Below are positions 56,989 to 64,000 of a DNA stretch of 64,000 nt, in pieces (position 1 is the first letter of the stretch; each line of letters opens with the position of its first letter). A program made the translations under genes and the position numbers. The stretch lies in the NCBI GenBank assembly GCA_002205965.3, contig NADL03000665.1, forward strand, positions 62,001-126,000, read 5' to 3'. Under the pieces are notes generated by a model. It had not been told where the DNA came from. It searched no databases and saw nothing but the letters and a program-made list of their open reading frames with translations. Source of the DNA: Kappaphycus alvarezii. Taxonomy: Eukaryota; Rhodophyta; Florideophyceae; Gigartinales; Solieriaceae.

Positions 56989-57364
56989 AATGCACTAATT
57001 GGGCAAAAGTCAGCTCGTGACGGGGGGTCGCTTTGCGGTAGCGAGCGACCAGAGACCGAATGGTCGGATGTAGTCCGTAGATGAACGTGGTCATTTTCTC
57101 TCACTCCGGGGACACATTCCTGCAGCGGTTTGCCGCGTTCTCTGGATGAGTGCCGAATGCACGTTCAGTTTCTCCAGATTTCTGGTGTATAGCGTGGAAT
57201 TGCTCCACGGCTTCCCGTAAAGCGCTAGGAGTAGCAAACGTCTGCAGCAGATACTGCACTGCTTCTGGTCATGTGGACACACCACCTGCGGAGCGGGCGC
57301 TCTTAAACTGGATTGCGGCTTCTCCGCTTAGGAAGTACGGTAGGGAAATGAGGGCTTGGGCCTC

Positions 57365-58789
57365 TCACATATCTAGCGTGTTCACTTCGTCCGCAAATCG
57401 CTCTAGGAAATCTAGTACCATAACGGGGTCAGTCCCGAAGAAGATAACTTCTTTGAGGGTAACCTCCATTCTTCTGATCAATGAGCCAATTTTGGCAGTA
57501 GTCTTTCGAGAACGGGTTTGGTCCATGTTATGTAATCGGTAAGTCCGATAGCTGAGTAGCTCCTCGAAGAGCGGATTAGGTGGAGTAATTTCCTTGAGGC
57601 CCGACTGACGAGGACCCCTTCGAGAGCGAGTTGCGCGTGCCCTCTCCCTCGGGTTAGTGCGGGGTTTAGCGGATTTCCGCGAGTAGTTGTACTCTCCGTC
57701 GGAAGAGTCAGATGTCGATGATGACTCGGAGGAGCCGTGAGACGGCGAAAGTGATGGGGAACGACCCCTGTGCGTGCGCTTCGAGCGCTGTTTACGACCC
57801 CTCGCAGAGGCGGGGGTTCGATGCCGGGAGCGGCTGTGGTGTGAAATAGACCGATTGAGTTCCTCATCCAGGCCTTGAGAGTCCCCAAGGCCGTCGAGGG
57901 CTTGCGTTTGGTCTTTCTCTTCCATGCGGTCTATCCGCGATTCCAGGGGCGACATGACGGCATATAACACGTCTACTGTAGCAGAAGTCTGCTGTTCCTT
58001 CTCGCGTAAGGGGAGCTGATCATCAGCGGGTTTGGCATGGACACTGTAGTCCTCTAGTAGACGATTAACGTCGCTGCGCAGACCCCGCACGGAGTCTGCG
58101 TTCACTTCGATGTCGGCCAACAGTTCCATGCGCATCTGGCGCTGTGTGTTCGATAGTTGGTTTTCAACTTCCACGAGACGTCGCGATAGGCGTGCGACGT
58201 CCTCGCGTAATATTTGGAGGATATCTCCTGTAGGCCCAGTACTCGGTGTGCGGGGTACCGCTGAGTAGGGGATACCAGGTAAGGCTGGTAGGGGACCCGA
58301 AAAGGGTGTGGGTAAGCCAGACATTGGCGTAGTCGGTGTGGGCGTGGCCACAGGATGGACAGACGAAGTCGTCGTGGTAGGGATTGCAGATATCTGCGCC
58401 GGGGGTGGAACGCCACTCAGTGTAGAAAAGGATCCGACGGTGATTTGTTGAGCCGGTGTCGGCAGTAGGGTGCTCGCTGGGCGGGGTACCGGGGGCAAAG
58501 CTGATGTCGGCGCGATAACCGGTTGACCGGACACTCCCAGAGGGAGCCTTAGATAGGTATCCTCGGAAGCAGGGCACTGCAGTGGTGACGTGGTAGGCGC
58601 AGGGGATGGGGAAGGGCCTACCGCGGGAAGTGGAGCTGAGGAACCAGCTGGGGGTGCTGATAAGGCAGCTTGCATAGGTGCCGGATTCGGCGGTGACGGA
58701 CGAAAAGCGTCACGAATTTCATCGCTCGCATGCGCGTTGCGCGAGCGGGAACCTGCTGACCCTCCCGAACGGGAGCGAGTGGTTGGCAT
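57365..58789 (-). CDS. Gypsy B gag, N-terminal part (open 474-codon frame)
   Basis: It starts MPTTRSRSGGSAGSRSRN close to the 5' LTR. Domains in order: a Pro/Ser/Ala-rich disordered region (1-170), a coiled coil (LREDVARLSRRLVEVENQL and following, about 180-260), a basic Arg/Ser-rich stretch (300-400), and the start of the capsid domain (KEVIFFGTDPVMVLDFLERF, about 440-474). Capsid sequence continues in neighbouring frames down to about 56990. Gag forms the particle that packages element RNA. Plus-strand frames here are shadows. Confidence 0.78.
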   Translation of the reverse strand: MPTTRSRSGGSAGSRSRNAHASDEIRDAFRPSPPNPAPMQAALSAPPAGSSAPLPAVGPSPSPAPTTSPLQCPASEDTYLRLPLGVSGQPVIAPTSALPPVPRPASTLLPTPAQQITVGSFSTLSGVPPPAQISAIPTTTTSSVHPVATPTPTTPMSGLPTPFSGPLPALPGIPYSAVPRTPSTGPTGDILQILREDVARLSRRLVEVENQLSNTQRQMRMELLADIEVNADSVRGLRSDVNRLLEDYSVHAKPADDQLPLREKEQQTSATVDVLYAVMSPLESRIDRMEEKDQTQALDGLGDSQGLDEELNRSISHHSRSRHRTPASARGRKQRSKRTHRGRSPSLSPSHGSSESSSTSDSSDGEYNYSRKSAKPRTNPRERARATRSRRGPRQSGLKEITPPNPLFEELLSYRTYRLHNMDQTRSRKTTAKIGSLIRRMEVTLKEVIFFGTDPVMVLDFLERFADEVNTLDM

Positions 58790-58960
58790 AGAGAGACGGA
58801 CTCCTATGATTCAAACTAGAACACGAGTGCAGAGAACTGCTAGAAACGATCACAAAATAGACAAAAACAGAGAAGTAAAGAAACAGAAGCTTATACAAGC
58901 GGGTAGAATATGCGAAAACGCAAAAGAGAAAGTGCCTTTCTAGGTCGGGAGACCACTTTG

Positions 58961-59514
58961 TGGTACAATACCGTCACGCGGATATCCGCCAAAACGGGGT
59001 GATTGTTTTGGAACCCGGCGTTCGGGACCGCTTTCTCGGAGCGCAGTGGAGAATCCACAAAGGAAGGGGGTTTGGTAGAGATAAAAGGGAAGAAAGCCGT
59101 GGGGATGCGCGTTCGCAGGAAGGTAAAAGGGAGTAGTAAGCAAGGCAGGTATCTGCTACAAGGAGCCCAGCCTCGGACGCGAAGGGGACGAGGGTAGGGG
59201 TGGAGTAGAACCGAAGCACAAGCTTAGCTTTACTGTAGGATAGTGGTAGAGTAGGTAGACTAAGTAATGATTATTATCCTAAAGCTAAATAACGGAAAAA
59301 GTAGAAAAAGGTATAAAACTAAAGGGGTTGGTGTGCACTGGTCCCTGATTGGTCGGGACCAAATGCCATCCAAAAATAGTATTTGGGAGTAAGGCAGCTG
59401 TGCTTCCACCCAGGCAAGCCCCACTAGAGTGGACTGACTCCACGTGTATATAAAGTGGACTATGCCAAAGTGTAAAGTGGGTACCCACTGTCAGCCAATA
59501 GGCGTGGCACTACA
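58961..59514 (-). repeat. Gypsy B 5' LTR (right end)
   Basis: 554 bp, the same length as the left LTR. It is followed on the right by AAGTTT and then by Copia sequence. Internally the primer-binding site starts five bases away. It carries GCGGATATCCGC at 58978-58989. Confidence 0.92.
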
Positions 59515-60360
59515 AAGTTTGAATGGAGAGATAGGGAGTTCAATCACACTGCATTTGCAGGTGTCAGAGTAAAGAGAACTGACCATGGATTTGATTTAAG
59601 TCAGAAACAGTATGTTAAGAAGTTACTCATTCTGCCGATGGATGCCTCCTGTTCTGAATTCAGATCTTTAAGTCATACATTGGCTTGGTCAACACATACA
59701 AAGCCTGAAATATGTTGTGCCGTTAACATGGCCGCGCAAGTGACTGAAACCAAATTCTTAGTGGAAGCAATAAAGCAGCTGAACAAAGTCGTAAAGCATA
59801 TGCAGAACAACCCTAGTTCGTCGCTTAAGTATTACAAGTTGGAAAAAAACTTCATAAGATTGAAAGCAGATTCTGACTCGTCATTCCCAAACAACGACGA
59901 CGATACTTCCCAGCTTGGTTACATTGTTTTGCTCACTAACAAGACCGGAACTTGTAATGTGCTGAGTTATTCTAGTCAAAAAAGTCGCAGAGTAACTAGA
60001 TCTGTACTAGGTGCCGAATTTTATGCTTTTGCTGGTGCATTCGATATTGGCTACATGGTTAAGCACGATCTTGAATCTTTGCTTGGAATCAAAGTCCCAC
60101 TCTCAATGCTTATGGACTCCAAAAGTCTATTTGGTGTTATCACCAAGTGTTCCTACACTTTGGAAAAGCGCCTTATGATTGATATTAGTTATTTAAGGGA
60201 TGCATATGCAACAGAGGAAATATCCAATTTTGGATTTGTACGGACTGCGGACAACCCCACAGACACCCCCACGAAGATAGCAAAGTGCGATGCACTGAAT
60301 TACATCATCACAACAATTAAGAGTGATCTACCTGCTCAACAATGGGTAATTCATGACTAA
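59515..60360 (+). pseudogene. Copia reverse transcriptase end and RNase H
   Basis: Right of Gypsy B the Copia reading resumes; DLSQKQYVKKLLILPMDAS is the typical end of a Copia RT. The open frame 59638-60360 then carries the Copia RNase H: LKADSDSSFPNNDDDTSQLG with the first Asp, WSSQKS replaced by YSSQKSRRVTRSVLGAEFYA with the catalytic Glu, MDSKSLF with the next Asp, and KRLMIDISYLRDAY. The frame ends 38 bases before the 3' LTR. Fossil. Confidence 0.82.
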
Positions 60361-60398
60361 GGATGGAGAAAACAATAGGTCAGGGCAAAGAGAGGGAG

Positions 60399-60752
60399 TG
60401 TTGAAACACAGGACACACATAATTCATTTATATTCTATTTACAGTCCTGTTGCGTAGTTTTTTTACCTTACTACTCTTTTTATCCTATGTAGTCTATACT
60501 TTATCTATCCTATTGTAATGTTAGCGAAGTCTTCTAGGACTGTTGTAGTGTAAGGGTCACTAGGGCCGTCCGCAGGACTATCCGCTATGGAATCTAGTAA
60601 GTAGTTAGTAGATGTGCTAGAGATAGTAGACGGCATCTACTGCCTTTAAAAGGACTAGTCGCCTTGGGCACTGAAGTAAAAACAACATCAACAACTTTAT
60701 TTCAACATACTCAACTTGTCTACACTAAACAAAAACGACTACAGTTTTTTCA
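60399..60752 (+). repeat. Copia 3' LTR
   Basis: 354 bp starting TGTTGAAACACAGG directly after the purine tract. About 90 % like the 5' LTR. TTTAAAAGG stands where the 5' LTR has a TATA-like box. Confidence 0.88.
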
Positions 60753-60799
60753 GGCTCGCCGCTAACTCCACCAGTCTGCTTTTTATCCCTTGAATTTTT

Positions 60800-61233
60800 G
60801 AGACATAAGGAGCATAATTATCCTGAGTATTTCGCGAAAATTGTCAAGAATGAAGCAAACTATTTTCTTATTAGAGTAAGTTTCTTAATTACGGTACTAT
60901 TCCATAGTGTATATCTTTTCTTGTGTGTATATTACACATCTTCACATGACGCGGCAATAATTGCTGAGAAAATTCTCTTCATAGATAGATATGCATGCTT
61001 TACTCGAAAATATGGATATATGACATTTCAGTTGTTATTTAGTGTCCAGAAATCACAGAAATTATGGACCAATCCTAGAACATTGCAGAATTTATCTTTC
61101 ATTTTACAGGGTTGGGGGCGATCAATCCATGGACGCTGTCTGGATTTCAAGTGGTAGCGCATGTGTGCAGTTTTCGGTTATTCAGCATGGAGCAAACGCA
61201 ATGGCATTTCTCTTGAGATTTCGTAGTTATTAG
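60800..61233 (+). other. Doubtful two-exon gene or gene remnant
   Basis: A textbook donor (GTAAGT, 60876-60881) and a pyrimidine-led acceptor (CATTTTACAG, ending 61109) define a possible 234-nt intron. The upstream frame SIIILSISRKLSRMKQTIFL would join in phase to a 40-codon open frame, VGGDQSMDAVWISSGSACVQ and onward to a TAG at 61233. There is no clear start codon or domain. It may be an exon pair of a decayed gene or coincidence. Confidence 0.22.
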
Positions 61234-62031
61234 AGGGGTGTCATCCTCGACAGTCAGCAGTAAAGTTGCTATGGTCATGAAGAGTCTGAAGTCTTGAGGA
61301 CCAGGTTTGCTTGTTTATATCGGTGGCGATGGGTACAAGATCAATGCCTTCGACACGACACGGTAGAACATATTATTACATTTTCCCTTGCTCGACCCTG
61401 GTCAGTGCTGAGAGCATTCTATCAGTCTGTTTCTGTGATGCCAAGGAGTAAAAGCTGACAATATTCACATCAAGTCCCTCTGTCGTGGATAGTAATATGT
61501 GTTTATTACACGCCAATGTTTTGCCTTTGTAATAGGATTTAATGTTCCTGTCTTTTAATCTTATGTAACCTAGTGACAGCTTTTGCCATCTAGCTTATTA
61601 TTATCATTATATTGAATACTTGAAGTTTTTCCTACTACAGTTGATCCTTTATGTGCTTCAATTCTAGTGTGATCGAGCTAGCGAAGTACGGCGCTAGAAG
61701 CAGTACATTAATAGTATTCTGTACGGGGCCGTAATTTAGGTAGTTCAGTATTTGGAAAATGATGTCGTTCCCTGAAGTGAGGCCACATGTTCCATTAGGG
61801 ATTGAGGGGAGTGAGCGTAAGCTTACGCAATAAGAGGGTTAGCAACGTGCCGTCTACACCCTAGAAAATGGTCTAGAGTCCAGCCATCATGCAAGCATCA
61901 TTGTACATTGATTCCTCTGCGTTTTGCTTTACGATTGAATACTTCTTTAAACTTCAATATTTATCCATTGTCCTTACTGTCATATTCCGCGCGATGTCGC
62001 TTAGCAACACATAAACATCCGGATTCCATCT
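61234..62031. other. Spacer without a recognised gene
   Basis: AT-rich, with only short frames and no domain. Small inverted words such as GTAAGCTTAC occur at 61816-61825. Confidence 0.45.
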
Positions 62032-62496
62032 TCATAGAATAGAGATGGGGACAATAGTAAGTCTTCCTCTGCCATAATTCGAGATTAATGACTCGTATCT
62101 CCTCCTTTTCGCGGTTTTTGCTGCATTGGGTGAGGTAACTTGGTTGAATTTGCGAACTTTTTCTGCAGGAGGGTGCCAAAGGGTTGAATAAGGTGATGTT
62201 GAAAAGTCCGTACCGCCAGTACATCCCATTGCGCTAATATAGGGTCCTGTGCGGTGAAGCACTTCTCGCGGTTCCACGGCTGGGTGTCGAGCTGCCTTTT
62301 TGAAATCAACGGTGAGTACATCGACCAGACAGTCGCGAAGCCGCGTTATTTCGCTTCCTTTTAAGCAATAGAGGTGGTCTCTGAAGCAGCGAAGCATTTC
62401 GGGGCAATCCGCTTTGGACGTGGTGTCTGTGATAGGAGTAAATTGTCGGGGGAATACATGCTCAGAACCAACTACCCCAAGAAAGGGGTGTTGCAA
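62032..62496 (-). other. Unidentified 154-codon open frame next to an LTR fragment
   Basis: It starts MQHPFLGVVGSEHVFPRQFT and has protein-like composition throughout (SEITRLRDCLVDVLTVDFKK, then AAKTAKRRRYESLISNYGRG). No family is recognised. Its first bases overlap the purine tract and LTR start of the fragment at 62400-62890 but on the opposite strand, so it may be an antisense frame of that retroelement or chance. Confidence 0.3.
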
Positions 62497-62890
62497 GCGA
62501 CAAAAGTGCTACCGTGGTATAGTTGAACGAACAAAACGGAGTGGATAAGAGAGACTTTTGAGAGGTCTACAAGCAAGTATAGGAGGGGCAGCATCTACCA
62601 CTGGTGCTATGCGACCAACGTAGGAAAAATGTTTCTTGAGTCTGAAGTTGACTCTCAACTTTCTACTACTCGGGACTTGACTTGAAGTTGTCTGCCAACT
62701 TGCTTGACCTCCACAAGCGGAAGTAGTTTACTCGGCTTATATAGACTTTTTGGCTAACCCTAACGTCTCAAAGTAAACATACCAAGGCCCATAAAATGGA
62801 TCAAATGGAATTGCGTGAACGAGGAGGACTAACAGTAGATACTATCAGGATAAATATCTAGATTATTTCCTTAATATCTTAGTCCTCTAT
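62400..62890 (+). mobile_element. LTR-retroelement 3' end fragment, copy 2
   Basis: The same sequence as 30591-31055. A purine tract AAGAAAGGGG precedes TGTTGCAAGCGAC (about 62489), followed by GTGCTACCGTGGTATAG, the TGAAGTTGACTCTCAACTTT and GAAGTTGTCTGCCAACTTGC words, and CTCGGCTTATATAGACTTTT with a TATA box. Similarity ends near AAATATCTAG (62860). About 85 % like copy 1 by eye. No second LTR is in the window. Fossil. Confidence 0.65.
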
Positions 62891-63237
62891 ATCAGAGCCA
62901 AAAAGTTCCCCCAAAATATCCATTCCACCCAGGCAGTCCACCCAAATATCTGCGAACGCCCTAGAATTTTCCATTGCCTCCTGCTAAATATCTAGACCAC
63001 TGAGGACGCCCCCATACGGTTCCGGAGTCGGGACTATCTGTTCCATATTTCCCGGCCCCTTATATAGAGTTTTCAACCCTCACAATTCGTAGCACCAATA
63101 CAGTACTTATTAGTGATGGCCGGTAATAAGAAAAAAATTATTCCATGACAGGCACTTAATAAATAAAAATCTTGTATTACCGGGTAGTTTAATTCCCTCT
63201 CAGACCGAGACAGTAATTATTACCTCATAATTAATTT

Positions 63238-63320
63238 ATGAAGTCATAGTCAATAATTATGACTATGACTTCATATTTTAATGACCTAGCTGGTCATAAT
63301 TATGACCAGCTAGGTCATTA
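63238..63320. repeat. Two adjacent palindromes
   Basis: 63238-63274 has 15-bp arms (ATGAAGTCATAGTCA) with a 7-base centre. 63279-63320 is a perfect 42-bp palindrome, each half being TAATGACCTAGCTGGTCATA plus one base. Only four bases separate them. They may be the core of a small non-autonomous DNA element bounded by the CCGGTAATA pair to the left, or a foldback. Confidence 0.9.
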
Positions 63321-63466
63321 ATTCCCCGAAATTAATTCCCCTAGTCATGACGAACGGAATAGTTCCGCACTGTGGTATACAGTAGTGTACAGCGCTTTAC
63401 ATTACAGTGTAAGGCCTACCAGAAACGTGCAACATGCAGTCATGCACTGAACTGTACAATGCAGTA

Positions 63467-63538
63467 ACTGTACTCCATGTTGTACTGTACTGTACAGTAC
63501 AGTGCAACTGTACAGTACGGTGCAACATGGAGTACAGT
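63467..63538. repeat. Hairpin with 16-bp arms and a TACAGTAC loop
   Basis: ACTGTACTCCATGTTG (63467-63482) pairs with CAACATGGAGTACAGT (63523-63538). The 40-base interior is itself made of TGTACTGTACAG and CTGTACAGTAC words and can fold further. This ties the host palindrome family to a defined foldback unit. Confidence 0.88.
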
Positions 63539-63720
63539 ACAGTACACTACGATCTTCAGAGTGAGGGTTCGAACCCAAAGAAATAGAACCGCTTCAATTG
63601 TTTGAGCAGCCCCTGGCCAATGCACTCATTTGCAGAAAACTATCAATGCGGCCACCCAGGCCACATTTGAAAAATCCAATGTATATATACAAGTATTCGC
63701 GTCATTGTTCTCAACAATCG

Positions 63721-64000
63721 ACCCGTGGTCGAGTGGTTAAGCCTAAATCCTGGGATTCTGGATAGTCATATCCTTTCTCGCAGCAACTTAGTTGGAGCGG
63801 TGATTTAATTTCCTGATTCCGAGATCGTTCTCAGATTACTGTCATAACGTAGTACAAGGAAGTTGTTATCTAGATTCCAGCTAAGAAGCGCCAGAGATTG
63901 GAGTGCTACTCGTAGAAATATGTCGCCAGAAGGGCAGCTATGTTTTAAACCTTTTTTGTACGTAAAAGGCTGTTTTTTGAATATTTTTAGAGGATTCATT
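63721..64000. other. Window end, no supported gene
   Basis: GTGGTCGAGTGGTTAAGCC at 63725-63743 resembles a class II tRNA A box, but no matching stems or B box follow. The 64-codon minus-strand frame at 63805-63999 has no domain. Confidence 0.4.

Larger units (their letters stand above)
47731..59514 (-). mobile_element. Ty3/Gypsy element (Gypsy B), chromodomain type, both LTRs present, nested in Copia
   Basis: The 11.8-kb element has 554-bp LTRs at both ends, about 98 % alike, and is flanked by AAGTTT (47724-47729 and 59515-59520) as a probable target duplication. Genes run leftward: gag, zinc knuckle, protease, RT, RNase H, integrase, long linker, chromodomain, then a region with a plus-strand (antisense) frame. 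A possible primer-binding site TGGTCTCCCGACC lies 5 bases inside the 5' LTR (58941-58955), and a purine tract AACAAGGGGGG lies next to the 3' LTR. Gag, RT and integrase cores are open over long stretches, yet the coding part has roughly ten breaks. The nearly identical LTRs point to a recent arrival. Confidence 0.92.
44879..60752 (+). mobile_element. Ty1/Copia element, old, split by Gypsy B
   Basis: Two direct 354-bp repeats (44879-45232 and 60399-60752) begin TGTTGAAA and end TTTTTCA, with similarity running weakly some 30 bases further. A purine tract (GGGCAAAGAGAGGGAG) sits directly before the right LTR. Inside are a zinc-finger region, the start and middle of a Copia reverse transcriptase (47130-47720), and its end plus RNase H (59530-60360), the two being separated by the Gypsy B insertion. 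No integrase is recognised, so the interior is also shortened. The LTRs are about 90 % alike by eye, which makes it old. No target-site duplication is evident. Many breaks. Confidence 0.87.
62891..63720. other. Spacer with a cluster of inverted repeats
   Basis: No gene. It contains CCGGTAATA/TATTACCGG (63120 and 63174), two neighbouring palindromes (63238-63274 and 63279-63320), and a larger hairpin built on TACAGTAC words (63467-63538). Confidence 0.55.

Noticed and set aside
63560-63745. Permuted tRNA gene: a B-box-like GGGTTCGAACCC (63564) upstream of an A-box-like TGGTCGAGTGGTTAAG (63726)
   Set aside because: The T arm does not pair properly beyond two or three bases, no acceptor stem can be formed between the pieces, and the 150-base gap is longer than known permuted tRNA linkers.
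1-64000. CRISPR array, prokaryotic operon or plasmid origin
   Set aside because: No regularly spaced repeats with unique spacers, no ribosome-binding-site-led gene runs, and the genes are eukaryotic.

Overview
The window looks like nuclear DNA of a eukaryote with few genes and many transposons. A possible source is an alga of the red lineage: there is an intracellular, membrane-anchored starch-binding (CBM20) protein, a P-type (PHO80-like) cyclin, few introns, and long transposon-filled spacers holding Ty3/Gypsy, Ty1/Copia, LINE, PIF/Harbinger and hAT elements. A fungus or another protist cannot be excluded from sequence alone.

Region 1 (1-21,000) is host DNA. After about 8 kb with no convincing gene come the cyclin gene (8668-9473, +), the CBM20 gene (13566-14548, -), a very large acidic repeat protein with a membrane-spanning C-terminal part (15225-20392, -) and tRNA-Phe(GAA) (20842-20914, -). 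Spacers in this region carry a recurring palindromic word built on TACTGTACAGTA, including a perfect 42-bp palindrome just upstream of the CBM20 gene. Each protein gene shows at least one break in reading frame. In two of them a candidate break lies in a C/G homopolymer, so assembly or sequencing error must be considered before calling them pseudogenes.

Region 2 (22,261-30,590) is one decayed PIF/Harbinger DNA transposon with two convergent genes. A hAT element (26,986-30,570) has inserted into its right terminal inverted repeat and is flanked by an 8-bp duplication, AAAAAGTT.

Region 3 (30,591-43,000) holds a retroelement LTR fragment, a 5'-truncated LINE (minus strand) with a telomere-like 3' tail, and a worn, one-ended Gypsy element (Gypsy A, plus strand).

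Region 4 (44,879-60,752) is an old Copia element (LTRs about 90 % alike) split by a much younger Gypsy element of the same family as Gypsy A (Gypsy B, 47,731-59,514, minus strand, 554-bp LTRs about 98 % alike). Both Gypsy copies carry a chromodomain far downstream of integrase, and an unrecognised long antisense reading frame between the chromodomain and the 3' LTR. Both are also studded with short hairpin-like words whose arms vary but stay complementary. The antisense frame and the hairpin words are the most unusual signals in the window.

Region 5 (60,753-64,000) has a second copy of the LTR fragment, a doubtful spliced gene, and a dense group of palindromes near 63,120-63,540.
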